NCBI RefSeq assembly: GCF_001540865.1
Contig: NC_033640.1
Coordinates: 5,786,166-5,850,165, forward strand
Direction of reading: 5' to 3'
DNA: 64,000 bases
Origin: Ananas comosus
Taxonomy: Eukaryota > Streptophyta > Magnoliopsida > Poales > Bromeliaceae
A program made the translations under genes and the position numbers. The notes beneath the pieces were generated by a model. The model worked only from the letters and a program-made list of their open reading frames with translations, was not told the origin of the DNA and did not search any database. This document shows positions 1 to 11,606 of the stretch, piece by piece (positions within the stretch are counted from its first letter, which is position 1; each line of letters opens with the position of its first letter).

Positions 1-118
1 AATTAGTGTTGATCCAATGGCTATTTGCTTTTTTTTTTTTGTTCTAATTAAAAAGTAGATCCAATGGCTAAAAATGTGATAGCAAATGGAGATGATATTT
101 GTAAAAGTATCCTAGATC

Positions 119-153
<35 letters not shown>

Positions 154-169
154 ATTATATATATATATA
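1..169. repeat. A/T-rich flank with (CT)n and (TA)n microsatellites
   Basis: Non-coding. It contains a (CT)n run at about 120-150 followed directly by a short TA run that leads into the foldback element starting near 170. The short open frame across it encodes only a Leu-Ser repeat made by the CT tract and is not taken as a gene. Confidence 0.8.
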
Positions 170-700
170 GTGAGCTACTATACTATCGGAAGCACGGAGC
201 CTTCCATGCTTCCAGCTCATTTTCGATGTTGCGACTTTCGAATCGTCGATCGCTCTGTAAACTTGATCTAGAGTATTTGAAGTACTAGAAAATAAATTTT
301 ATGATTTTACGATATCATTTGCCTAGTGAACGAAGGGCTCAAAATCAACGGTTGAAAATAAAAACTCACAAAATGTAAATAATATGACATTAAAATTTTA
401 AATCAAAGATATTGATCTTGTTTTATATAGTATAAAGAATTTTCTATCAAAATTTCACGTGATTTGGATATTTCTACACCGTTAAACTTGCAAACGGCTC
501 ACTACGGCCGTTGAAATTTATTGATTTTGAGCCCATTCGATCACTAGGCAAATAATATCGAAAAATAATAAAATTTATTTTCTAAGTACTGCAAATACTC
601 TAGATCAAGTTTAACGGAGCCGATTGACGATTCGAAAGTCGCAACATCGAAAACGAGCTGGAAGTACGAAAGGCTCCGTACTTCCGATAGCATAGTAGCC

Positions 701-704
<4 letters not shown>
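170..704. mobile_element. Foldback (long terminal inverted repeat) element, copy 1
   Basis: The left arm (reading GGAAGCACGGAGCCTTCC, then TTTCGATGTTGCGACTTTCG, TTGATCTAGAGTATTTG) is matched in reverse complement by the right arm ending TACTTCCGATAGCATAGTAG. The arms cover almost the whole unit, so it is nearly one large imperfect hairpin of about 530 bp. There is no coding capacity. TA microsatellites lie on both sides. The same conserved blocks recur at 7.4 kb and in the 15-20.4 kb cluster. This suggests a non-autonomous DNA transposon; the superfamily cannot be named. Confidence 0.75.
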
Positions 705-738
<34 letters not shown>

Positions 739-3700
739 AAATAGTGGCTACATGATATAACGAGATTATCCATTCAAGATATTTTTTTGCTGGTCTATTT
801 CAGAATGTATATAGTGTTAGGATGAGCGCACAAATAAAAGCAATGAGGACCGTAGAGTAGATAAGTTACAAACATAGTAAAGTACAATATAACACAAGAA
901 TTTACGTGAAAAATTTTTTATAAAAAAAAAAATTACGGACGGAGAAGAGATCGTTACTGTATAAAAAAAGGGAGTATAATATTTTGGAAGTACAATATGC
1001 TGTATCGCCACTAGGATAAAAAAAATAAAAAAAAGTTTTTTAACGGATTTCTTTATTATTAGATCTGATCCGTATTGCAGAGAGCTCAGCCCAAACCTTT
1101 CGCTACCCACCACTGACATCCATTTTTTGCTTTACAAATTCTTTTTAGAAACTTATCGCCCCTCGAAGCTATCGACAAATCAAGGGTACAAAATCAAACT
1201 CAAATAACCAAAATTTTGAGGTACATATAACATATAGCATTTCTCACGATGTAAACATGTATTGGTTATCCCTCTATACTGACTTACATGACTCGGATTT
1301 GAATCTTGCTTCAGACAGGAAGGATATGTTGGCAGGAATATACACGTGTTTTCATAAAAAAAAAAAGAAAGAAAGAAAAGAAAAAGAGAAGCTTTTTCCT
1401 TTTTTGTTAAATTACTTATTTATTGCTTATTTGAACTAGGTTTATGAATTCAATCTTAATTGTAGAAAACAATACTAAGATGTGGTGCTCAGAAATAAAA
1501 TTCAAATATACATGAAGTTTAGGAATTTGGAGAAGTTATCAATCGCATGCAGCTGACCATCCGAATATATTTGTGCTCTGTTCGTTTATCCGTCATCCAT
1601 TCCATCAATTACTGAGCACATTGCTGGAGTGCAAGATCATCCATATATTTTGCAAAATAGATGTAGTATTGTTATTTGATGTGTTACTACTAAAGTAATG
1701 CAAATTAGAAAAAAAAACACCCAAATACAACTGTCCCGACAGCTTCTTTCTGCAGCAGAATTCGAAGCCCCAAACTGGGGTTTCTATTGTTGAGACTCAA
1801 TGCCGATCTCATTTTCATTTCTTTTAGCTCCGCATTCTTTTGTCTACCAATCAATTAATCTACCAAAAATTACAGAAAACACTTCAGTGGGAAGCTCCCC
1901 AAGAAATTTCCGAATGAGTAACAAAATAATAATAATAATAATAAGAATAATAATAAATTCTAAAGGGAAGAATTATAACTCTTAATTAAATAGAGATAAA
2001 ATCTTAAAAGTGACACATGGCGACAGACCGAAGTCCCTTAGCGAGACGTGATTGAGAAGCGTTCTTCACTGAAGTTTTATTTTTTGTTCTAGAAATTACT
2101 TCTGTTGCTGAAAGCAAAAGCAGAAATAGCGCGAGAACAGGTGCTCTAATGTCTTTCCTTATTGGGCTACATGCCCATTTTGTCACACCTTGTCTTGTGA
2201 CACAAAGTGCCCATTTTGTCACACCTTTGTTGTCATGTTATACAAAGTTCCAAACAAGTAGTAAATGGTACGCATGTGGGCACATTTGTAGCCAATTTGG
2301 TGTGTGACTATGCATCAACTTGGTCCCAAAATTAGTGGTGCACAAATATTGAGCGTAGATTCGTTTTTAACTGAGCCCGAATCTAAACGCATGCAACTCA
2401 TCTTGTGGCTGAGCCAGTTTGTACGTGGACCATTTTTATCAGAATCCGTATATAACAGCCCAGGGGGATCAGATACTCAGATGAGAACCTTGTTGAAAAT
2501 AACATTTTTTTTTAAAAAAAAACATATTAGTAATGAAGATTCTTAGATTCTTTTAATGGAGATTGCAACTATTGATCTTGTTCGATATGCAGGATTGAAT
2601 CGGATTGAATAAAATAAGAAGATAATGCAGAAAATGATGGAGGTTTTTTAAGTTAGAGGCGTCGAGAGGTATGATTGTTGAGGAGATCCAGGATGTTGTG
2701 GGAGAAACATGACAGTGTTAAGAATTCGGATTCTGGGGGGTTGCAAGAGATTGTGAGAGAAACAGGACAAAGCCATAAATTAAGATTCTAGTGGTTGCAA
2801 GAGTTTGTCGGGTTTGCTGGCCACCTGATACTGGCGATGTGACGGTGCCAGGCCTACTTCTCAGCGGGCTATCAATTCTAGAACTACTCTAATCCTAACA
2901 GGTTTAACCCTCTTAAGCTCTTAGGCCTAAACATTGTCTAAAATGTTATAACTGGGTGTCACAGGCGATGGCGGCGACGATGTGCCCGAGCGGGCCAAGG
3001 GAGATTGGGAGCACGAGTTTAGCATTTTTTTTTTTTTTTTCAATTTGGCACCCTACAAACTAAATTTGCAATATTTTGATTATCATTGTGCATATTTAGT
3101 TAATAAGTTATATGAAATTTTCGGAAGTTGAGGAGAGCCATGGCCTCTTTGAGCCTCACGGTGGCTCCATCCTTGCTTTCGAGTAATATTTGATAATCTC
3201 TTTATCCCCTCGATGTTCCTGAGTTTTAGATGTCCCTTCGGTACGAGCATCATTCTCTCATTCTCTTATTTTATCCTATCTGATTTAAATGCATGAATGC
3301 TATGAACGTGGAAAGCTCAAGTGGAATCTTATTGTTTCACATGCATGCTCTGGAAGAGTGTAGAAAAAATTGCATCTTCAAAATGTTTTTCCACATAAAA
3401 CAGATGTTAAGCACTTTGGTGATAAATTATAGTTTTATTAACATAAATTATAAGTTAAGCCCTTGAATTTTTAGTGGATGGAACAATTGACAATTACATT
3501 GACTGTTAAGATTTTTTTTTTTTTTTTTTTTTTTAAGTGATGAGTAGATGTCACCTCAATAAATATAAATTATCATATGCATATGCAAATAACATAAAAA
3601 TTTAATATACTTAATATTTGGATTTATACTATGCAAACATGTAATTTATCTATATTCTTAATAATAATTGAATCAATTAATTATACCAAAAATTTGGCAG

Positions 3701-4233
3701 CTTCTTACATTTGATTATTGGTCAAAAAATAGAAAGAAAAAACATATAATAGGGGACATTTTTGGAGAGAATTTACAAGACAACTTGTGAACAATATTTT
3801 GTTACCAAATTAATTTATTTGGATTAAAGTATTTTATTATTTATTTTCCTGTTTAATCCCTAATTATGATCAGTGGATCCGCCAACGCAATTAGAAAGAG
3901 TATTTTTGGGTAGGCAAAATTGTTTGTGTTAAAGAAACCCAAATTATGGCAAATAAGATCTCAAATTATCCGATTTACTTACGCATTAATTTATATCAAA
4001 TCCACTCAACATAAATAAATGTAATAATAAATCATGGACTAATTAATGAGTTTCCAAACAAAAAAAAAAAAAAAATTAAGAAAAGCAAATTTGAAATTGA
4101 CCCAAATTAGTGATTTATATTAATTATGAGAAACTTGAAAATGTTAACATGCATGGCACAAGAGATAACTATGGTATCTTGTTAATACTTTGGGAAGCAT
4201 TAACATTAGTGCAAATTAAAAAAAAAAAAGGTA

Positions 4234-4238
<5 letters not shown>
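705..4238. other. Non-coding A/T-rich region, no gene seen
   Basis: No frame here has a recognisable domain. Visible items are a (TA)n run directly after copy 1, an (AAT)n run near 1925-1955, two direct copies of GCCCATTTTGTCACACCTT at about 2171 and 2210, and poly-T runs near 3025 and 3510. The stretch 2815-3010 is less A/T-rich and ends a motif with TGTCACAG, which could be a decayed LTR edge, but no partner was found. Confidence 0.6.

Positions 4239-4284
<46 letters not shown>
4239..4284. repeat. (CT)n microsatellite in the 3' UTR of the peptidase gene
   Basis: A nearly pure CT run on the plus strand, so (GA)n in the mRNA. It begins directly after the TAG stop codon of the gamma-glutamyl peptidase gene at 4285-4287, so the 3' UTR starts with a GA repeat of about 45 nt. 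Confidence 0.9.
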
Positions 4285-5428
4285 CTATCTCCTCTTGAGG
4301 AAGCATTTGCACAACAACTCCCAGAACTTAGTATCAGGTTCAACTGCTTCCACCTGTGCTTTAGCATCCTCAGAAAATTCCCTCTAACAAAAGAAAAGAA
4401 AATGAAAAATGGGAAACATATTTTCAAAAATATGAACAAAACATGATTTGCAACAATCTTAGTACTTACTCCAATCAATTCGTTGTTAACAAGACGGTCG
4501 ATGAGATTGTACAAGATATCTTTCGTATATTCGGGGTGGCCTTGAATGCCCAGTATGTGTTCTCCGATGCAAAACATCTCTACGCCTGTTTTCTCCGAGT
4601 ACGCGAGCACCTTCGCGCCGAATGGAACCTCCCACACCTATTTTTTCAACATGGTATATATTTCGATTAAACATAGCGATAATATGTTTTGAACGTTAGA
4701 CCTCGAGAAGAAGAGGGATAATATACAATCACCAGTTTAGAAAAAAAGACAATGTCTGTACTAACTGTATAAAGAAAGGTTGCTTAATTCGCAAATAGCA
4801 ATAAAAATATGGAGAGTGGTGATTGATTTATGCTTCTAAAATGGCAAACCTCATCTTGATGGCACTCAATGATCATGGCACATTGAGGTATATCTTCAAG
4901 TGCACCAAAAGTTGATGAGCATTGAAGCAAATCCTCCATTATCATCACCTTCCTTATACTAACATCCCACCCTCCATTCGCCTTCCCGACCCGACCGCCT
5001 AAAGCTCGGCATAAAACCTAACAAAACTCACATAAAACAACACAATCTATGTCCTTCTTTTCTCTTATTTTGGTTTTGACATATGTGTAGTATGATGAAC
5101 ATTTGCTTACTTGGTGTCCAAAGCAAATTCCTAGCACTCTCTTTTGCATTGCATCCAAGGTTTGCACAAGGAAGCAAAGCCGCAAGATCCAACCGTCGTC
5201 GCCGTACGCGTCGTGAGGGCTACCGCTGATCACGAAGCCATCGTAGGCTTCGAGATCTTCGGCGCTCGGGAACTCCCCTTCCACCACCCTGAACAAGTCC
5301 CACCTCTCGCCCTCGTCCCCGAAGGCTTGCACGAAGACGTTGTAGTAGCCGTCGTACATCTTCGTCACATATTCGGAGTCCTTTGCGGCGAGGAGGAGTG
5401 CATATCTCCTCTCCCCTCCTTCCTTCAT
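4285..5428 (-). CDS. Gamma-glutamyl peptidase-like class I glutamine amidotransferase (four exons)
   Basis: Exons read on the minus strand: 5111-5428, 4850-5017, 4470-4637 and 4285-4383. Introns are GT-AG, and all joins keep frame at codon boundaries. The spliced product is 250 aa, the usual length of plant GGP proteins. The nucleophile Cys is in GICFGHQ (about Cys102); the His/Glu of the triad are in GIQGHPEY (about His196 and Glu198). Other family marks are [14 protein letters not shown] in exon 1, IECHQDE at the end of exon 2 and [12 protein letters not shown] in exon 3. No signal peptide or membrane segment is seen, so it is probably cytosolic. Members of the family cleave the gamma-glutamyl bond of glutathione or of glutathione conjugates; the exact substrate here is inferred. 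The ATG at 5428 was chosen because the conserved [14 protein letters not shown] follows closely. No lesion was seen, so the gene looks functional. Confidence 0.93.
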
Positions 5429-5560
5429 GGTTCTTTAGCAAGTGTGAAGTTGATATATGAGAGAGAGAGAGGGAGAGGGGTTTAAGGAATAGGATTGTGT
5501 GTGTGTGTTATGGGAAGTAACATGTGAAGGAGCTGCTCTTTATAGATAGAAGGGGGGTGG
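5429..5560 (-). promoter_or_regulatory. Putative core promoter and 5' UTR of the peptidase gene
   Basis: On the minus strand a TATA-like CTATAAAG lies at about 5538-5545, roughly 110 bp upstream of the ATG. Between it and the ATG lie an AC-rich run (TG on the plus strand near 5495-5508) and a CT-rich stretch (GA on the plus strand, 5458-5480), as is common in plant 5' leaders. The transcription start is inferred to be near 5510; this rests on spacing only. Confidence 0.5.
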
Positions 5561-5775
5561 GGGATGGGAATCAAAGGAATTTATGGTGTGTTTTTTTTAG
5601 TTAGCTTTTTCTCTAACTTCATGGAACTACTCAGATTGAGAACAAGTAATGTTTTGGAAGGTGTAGTGGCGTGCAAAATGTAGGGCGCCACTAGGAATAA
5701 GCAAATGGAAACGCAAGATTCAAGAGGCATTGTGTTTTTAAGGAAAGGTTAGATTCATTCAAATACCTTTTTAGT

Positions 5776-5806
<31 letters not shown>

Positions 5807-6793
5807 GCATACATATTTTGTTTTTAAAGTATAATAGTTTAATCAAAATACCTATATATCAACTAGCAAAAACCTCTCTATCTCTTTCTCTCTTATTAGA
5901 GTTCCACATAGAATACCGAAAGTGAAGAGAAGTAAAGTGATTTTCAAACGTAAATACTTATTTTCGCTGTTTGGCTCATCATAATTTCACCTTCAATTGA
6001 AACACGAACACTCCAAAATGTCATAATTTACTTTGTCCTACACCAGGCCACAGTCAATTACAAAAAAACAAGTGAGGAAAAATTATAAAATAGTAACCAA
6101 TAATCAATCTCCTATACCTTCAGCTTTTGCATCATTTACTTTCTGCGAAATAACCTGGGGAACTAAAATATTTTAGCTAAACAAATAGTGGAAAAAAAAT
6201 AATTTTTACTTAAACTCTAGCTGATCCGAAAGTAGCGAAACAAACAGGCCCATAGTGCCATACTTTATCGAATATTTCTTATCTATTAATCACGTGTCAT
6301 AATCAAAAGTCCTAATTAAACAAGCCTTAATTACTAATCATGTTTTAGAACTAAAATTTTCAGCAGCATTTCTACCAATTAATTATGCTAAGGAGTAGTG
6401 CGAATATGTTAATCAAGTTCCATATATTTAATTGGTTAATTAGTTGCGTACGTTACATCACTTTGATGATAAAACTTGGTTACAACAAATCGCTCAAAGA
6501 GTGCAATTTTCTTTTACTCTTCAATCATCTAGTTTGCATCCACCACAAAGATTAAATTAAGTTGATTAATTAATTGCATGAAACCCATTTTAATGCAAAT
6601 TAAACAAAGTTCCTTTAGCTTACAAGCTAGCTTCTAGCTAAAATATTAATTGCCCCCAATTTCAAGTCTTCTAATTCTTTACTCCTCAATTTGTGAAAGC
6701 ATGCCACACTCAATCTTGCATAATTAATCCTCACACTATTAACTAATAATTCCTTAATATGAAAGCAACATTGGAATTAATGAAGGGAAATTG

Positions 6794-6905
6794 CACTACA
6801 AAAAATCTTTACTTAAAACAACCATTTTTTTCACAATCATTTCATGGTGAAGTGGCGACGAATGATAGGTCGTCGGCCCTCAACGATCGCATCGGCCTAT
6901 AATGT
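6794..6905 (+). mobile_element. Possible CACTA transposon end fragment
   Basis: The sequence CACTACAAAAAATCTT at 6794 matches the usual start of plant CACTA elements (CACTACAA plus A-rich), followed by a moderately GC-rich stretch. No opposite end was found nearby, so this would be a truncated end or a chance match. Confidence 0.3.
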
Positions 6906-6983
6906 CTCGCCATGTAGGAAAATTAGAGAAAAATTTAATGGTGGTTTATGTGAACATTGTTCTTGTGATATCTTATATAGCAA

Positions 6984-7350
6984 AGCAATTAATCGAAGAA
7001 ATGATATATAATATTATTAGCTACAATTAAAGGGGATATTAATTAGAGCGCCTAATTAAAATGCCACTATCTTTGGACTGTCCTAGTTGATTCACATTTC
7101 CAGCTAAGTTTATTTCTAAATGAAATAAACGAATTAAGCGGGTAGCGTGCTACCTATCTCTCAAAAAAAAAATTCAGCTCGTGTTCGGATTGTTTATTAA
7201 CAAACCGAACACGAGCTCACTAAAAATGAATTTGATTATCAACCCGACTATTGGGTGACAAATAAAAAAAAAGAAGATTAGAATCTTAATCTACAATTGA
7301 AATTTATAAAATATAAATCTCTTCATATTTGGATTGGCATAAAATCTAAA
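6984..7350. repeat. Block duplicated across the N at 7905, first copy
   Basis: 6984-7081 is nearly identical to 7906-8002. The stretch from CAGCTAAGTTTATTTCT (about 7099) to about 7350 is nearly identical to about 8430-8670. The first copy lacks the 400 bp present at about 8003-8410 and is followed by the foldback element at 7367, which the second copy lacks. That pattern looks like two haplotypes placed in series. Both copies hold a hairpin built on AGCTCGTGTTCGG and its reverse complement. Confidence 0.75.
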
Positions 7351-7366
7351 TAATATAGATATAGAG

Positions 7367-7903
7367 TAGGTCTCCCATGATTTCGGAAGTACGGAGGCTT
7401 CCGTGTTTGTAAGTTGTTTTCGATGAAAGGACATCCGATTCGACGATCGGCTCCGTTAGGCATAATCTACGCTATTAGAACTATCTACAAACCAAATTTC
7501 ATAATTTTTCGACATCATTTACCAAGCGATCAAAGGATCTAAAAAATGACTATTTTAACGGTCGACGTGGCACGTTTTTAAGTTCAACGGTGTAGAAGTA
7601 TCCAAATTACATGAAACTTTAATAAAAAATTCTACTTAATATCAAGAGCAAGAATAATACTTCCGATTTGAAATTTAAGCCTTTTATTACTGTTTTTTAT
7701 AAGATTTTTATTTTCAACAGTTCATTTTGAGACTACTCGTTCACTAGGCAAACGAAGTCAAAAAATTATGATATTTGGTTTCTAGATAGTTCCAATAGCA
7801 TAAATCATGTCTAACAGAACCGATCGCTGAATCGGATGTCCCATCATCGAAAACAACTTACAAGTACGGAAGCCTCCGTACTTTCGAAAGCATAGGAGCC
7901 TAG
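7367..7903. mobile_element. Foldback element, copy 2
   Basis: The arms pair across the unit: TTTCGGAAGTACGGAGGCTT on the left and AAGCCTCCGTACTTTCGAAA on the right, followed inward by shared blocks TTGTTTTCGATGA and CATCCGATTCG. It is about 535 bp and non-coding. The conserved layout matches copy 1, but sequence divergence is clear, so this is another subfamily. Confidence 0.72.
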
Positions 7904-7904
7904 C

Positions 7905-7905
7905 N
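7905..7905. other. Single unresolved base (N) at a likely contig or haplotype join
   Basis: One N is flanked on the right by a second copy of sequence already seen at 6984. A one-base gap with duplicated flanks usually marks a join of overlapping pieces rather than a true tandem duplication. Confidence 0.7.
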
Positions 7906-8672
7906 AAGCAATTAATCGAAGAAATGATATATAATATTATTAGCTACAATTAAAGGGGATATTAATTAGAGCGCCTAATTAAAATGCCACTATCTTTGGA
8001 CTTGAGTCCACAAATGCGTCTATATGCATAGCATAATCCATTAAGAAAAGATATAAAGATGGAAAGCAAAAAGATCCTCTAGTCAAAACCCCACTATTTG
8101 TATTCGTAGACACTCCATAGTGGTGTCCCCATATGAGTCCATATTAGTCCGTACAAAGTTTGTAGTAAATTATAGAGTAAGTTTATTTTGGGCCATTCTG
8201 TAAGAATTACTAAAAATTCCACAGAAATCTTTTCTAATTATTGTATTGATTCATCCCATACGTAAGACTATCAAGCCAAACACGAGCGAACTTGGACACG
8301 CTCGTGTTCAACATGTTTAATAAATGAGCTGAGCACGAGCTAACTCGTTAACATATCGAGCTGAAATTAAAATTCAGCTCGTGTTGGTACCCAAGTTCCC
8401 AAGCTCGAATCCTAGTTAATTCACATTTCCAGCTAAGTTTATTTCTAAAAGAAATAAACGAAGCGGGTAGCATGCTATCTATCTCTCAAAAAAAAAATTC
8501 AGCTCGTGTTCGGATTGTTTATTAATGAACCGAACACGAGCTCACTAAAAATGAATTTGATTATCGACCGACTATTGGGTGACAAATAAAAAAAAAGAAG
8601 ATTAGAATCTTAATCTACAATTGAAATTTATAAAATATAAGTCTCTTTATATTTGGATTGGCATAAAATCTA

Positions 8673-8732
<60 letters not shown>

Positions 8733-8737
8733 AAATN
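7906..8737. repeat. Block duplicated across the N at 7905, second copy, ending in (TA)n
   Basis: Near-identical to parts of 6984-7350 with an additional segment at about 8003-8410. It runs into a long (TA)n tract at about 8677-8728 and another single N at 8737. No gene is present. Confidence 0.7.
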
Positions 8738-8985
8738 TTTTTATATACGTGAATGCTTTAAACCCTAAACAATGAAAAAAGATTACCTTTTCTTATAATA
8801 AAATGATAATTTCAATTTACTTAAATACGGTTAATTAAATGTTATTTTACAATTACAACAGTTTGATTTTTTTCTAATACTTAGGCACCAAAGTGCAATA
8901 TATATAAAAATTCAGAGACTAGCTAGCGACCAAATTGTTATATAGTGATAGTAGAGGGACCATCCTTATAATTTATCATAATTTT

Positions 8986-9362
8986 AGGATAAATTGCACA
9001 TATAGTCCTCAAACTATGAGACGTGACATTTTGATCTTAAAATATTAATTTGTTACATTTTCTGGCACAAACTCTAAAAATTATTACAATCAAATCCCAC
9101 AATCCAATTTAATTGACTAAATATTGATTCATTGCTGATATAAAAAAAATACCACATCTTAATTTTTGGCGTATCACTAATCACAATACTATTACATCAT
9201 TTCCACATTGATAATATATCAATATTTGGTCAATTAAATTAGGTTATAAGATTTGATTGCAATAATTCTGAAAGTTCGAGCCACGTATTCCACCAAACTA
9301 AAGTTTGACGATTAAAGTATCACCAGCCTCATAGTTTGAGGACCAAAGGTGCAATTTACCCT
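8986..9362. mobile_element. MITE with AGGRTAAATTGCAC terminal inverted repeats
   Basis: The left end AGGATAAATTGCAC and the reverse complement of the right end, AGGGTAAATTGCAC, match with one change. The similarity extends inward through GGTCCTCAAACTATGAG or close variants. It is 377 bp, A/T-rich and non-coding. AATTTT flanks both ends (8980-8985 and 9363-9368), a likely target duplication. A diverged copy is at 13425-13775. Confidence 0.72.
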
Positions 9363-10043
9363 AATTTTATCCTCAAGAGTGATTTGATCAATAATTTCTA
9401 TTATAATTTCCTTTTGAAGAGGATTAATTTTGATTAAATCTTAATTACGATCATGTCCATTCAAAATTTAGCTCAGTGAGAATTATCAATAACTGAGTAT
9501 AAAATGTGCTTACTACATATATTTCCTAAATTGCATGCATTAATTGAATTGTAATGATTAAATCTAATTAATGCAACATCTTGATTTTTTTTATATAGCT
9601 GAGATTAGAGAATAAAGATTGATAATTACCCTGTGGTTTTAGAATCCAAAATATATTTGAGAGATTTTCCAAATATTTTTATTACTACTGCTTCCATAAC
9701 TAAACTAAAATTGTAATTCGGTTCGATCGAGAGTTTATTTAAAGTAATTTGTCGGTGCGTTTTTCACCTGAGTTGAACTCATTAATTTTTCAAGTATCTG
9801 AACAGTTTGAAAACCCTAGAAAACTCAAGCACGACCATGACTTGCGAGAATTGGTTTTGCATATGAAATTTGATTTTAATTAAAATATTTTGAATCTGTT
9901 AGATCATACTTAATAGAGTGAATTGTCAACTCAGATACTAAAACCTACTCGTGCAAAAACCAGTAAATTAATACAGAGAGATAACTCTCTTATATATATT
10001 GCTCGCTTATAATACAAAGATACCAACTATATAGAACCTATAA

Positions 10044-10477
10044 AGGGCGTTTGTTTAGATGTAATTATAAATGCAGTATAGTGGGAGATATATGCAGTTG
10101 AAAATATAGTAATTACAACTACATATATTCTATTTGGTTAGATGTAGTAGAAAATACTGCAACTATAAATAATTTGTTTGATTGCATTCAGTTAAGAAAT
10201 GATTTTAAAAGTTTATTATTTTATATATATGATGGTGAGACTACCTCCAATATTTAAAAAATATTTTTTTATTTAAAAAATAATTAACGAGGTAAGCATA
10301 TTTTTTGTTTAAAGTTACTCTCTCCATCTAATGCAATTGAAACTGCGGTCAAGAGGAGGTGCCTCCTCTTGCGATTCCTACTGCAGCAGTTAGAATTAAA
10401 TATTTCAAATCAAACATTGAATTTGCATTTGTATGCAATTACAACTGCAGTACAATTACATGCAATCAAACGGTTCC
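10044..10477. mobile_element. MITE, Tourist/Harbinger-like, with TAA target duplication
   Basis: The ends carry the inverted motif CGTTTG followed by ATGTAATT and TGCAGT (left arm from 10046, right arm ending 10475). TAA is found at both flanks (10041-10043 and 10478-10480), as expected for Harbinger-type MITEs. About 434 bp, non-coding. An open frame from 10359 runs out of the element and has no recognisable domain. Confidence 0.6.
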
Positions 10478-10829
10478 TAAATGCAACCAAAAATTTATAA
10501 CTAAACATATTATTTCGAGTAATGAAATAAGCGTAGAAATTGAATGGCGGAAACTACATCAACCCCCAAAAAAAATATTCTATTTAGTTCATATTCTATT
10601 CTTATCTATTTCTAGACAAGGAACCCTGGAAAAATGACATGTAGTTAGTATATATATATATATATATTCTGATACTGATACTACAATCGAGGTTGTCGAA
10701 GACAAGTTGTTTGTTGGAAGTGTAGAAACTCCGTAAGATTCTTTAAAACATAAATAGCAAATTGTGAAATATTCTCTACAAATAAGAGACCACTATTTAG
10801 TATCTACTTTCACTACCCTAGAATCTAAG

Positions 10830-11606
10830 CAGTGTTTGGTTCGGGAACAAAGAGAGAATAATCCCTTGTTCTTCCGTTTGTTCCCAAACAAGAATCTTTG
10901 TATCCGAAAACAGTAATTTTTGGATCTCTGGAATAAGTTAGTATAATCCGGTATAAGACTGGAACTGCTATTCCACTCTTTATCTGAAACAAGTTCTATT
11001 TCCAAATGGGAACAAGATTAATTAAAACCTAAATTTAATTTTAATTATGGTATTAAATAATTAATTAATTTAATCAATATATTTAAATCATTATCCATTG
11101 CTTAAATAATAAAACAATTAATTAATTTATTATTGTTTATAATTAATTAGCTAACTAATTATTAAATTTAATATGTTTATCTATAAACTAATATTTATAT
11201 TGATCAACCATTAATATTTTTATTAATCTAATTAATTTTTTTATTAGTTATCTAGTTAAAATGATTTACTAACTGATTAAAAAGTTAAATTATTTTTTTT
11301 ATATTTAATTAATTAATTAATATATTTTTAATATCTTATACACTATTCATAGCTAATAAATTTTTTAATTTATTAAATTAATTTTAAGCAATATTTTGAT
11401 GTTAATTAATTAGATAAAATAATTTTAATTTTAAATTATAACACTTATTTCTCTCGTTCCAATCTAACCATCCAAACATTATTTATCTTATTCCTACAAA
11501 CAACTCAATTTTCATACAAACGCAAAATTCGTCTAGTCTCTGTTTATACCTGAACTTGTACCTATATCTAAAAAAAGCAGTTCTTATGTATATCCAAACC
11601 AAACGC
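10830..11606. mobile_element. A/T-rich MITE family with GTGTTTGGTTCGGG ends, copy 1
   Basis: It begins with CAGTGTTTGGTTCGGGAACA and ends with ATATCCAAACCAAACGC, the decayed inverse of the start. The inner part (about 11000-11440) is extremely A/T-rich with repeated TTAATTAATT. Sequence near both ends matches the copy at 24722-25598. No coding capacity. The superfamily is uncertain (hAT or Harbinger). Confidence 0.65.

Larger units (their letters stand above)
5561..7366. other. Non-coding A/T-rich region upstream of the peptidase gene
   Basis: No coding frame is supported. It includes an (AT)n run at about 5780-5806, a possible CACTA end at 6794 and the first copy of a block repeated after the N at 7905. 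Confidence 0.6.

Noticed and set aside
2004..2222. 72-codon minus-strand frame
   Set aside because: Includes the direct repeat GCCCATTTTGTCACACCTT and no domain or splice context; treated as chance.
5144..5485. Plus-strand 113-codon frame
   Set aside because: It is antisense to exon 1 of the gamma-glutamyl peptidase, whose exon structure and motifs are clear.
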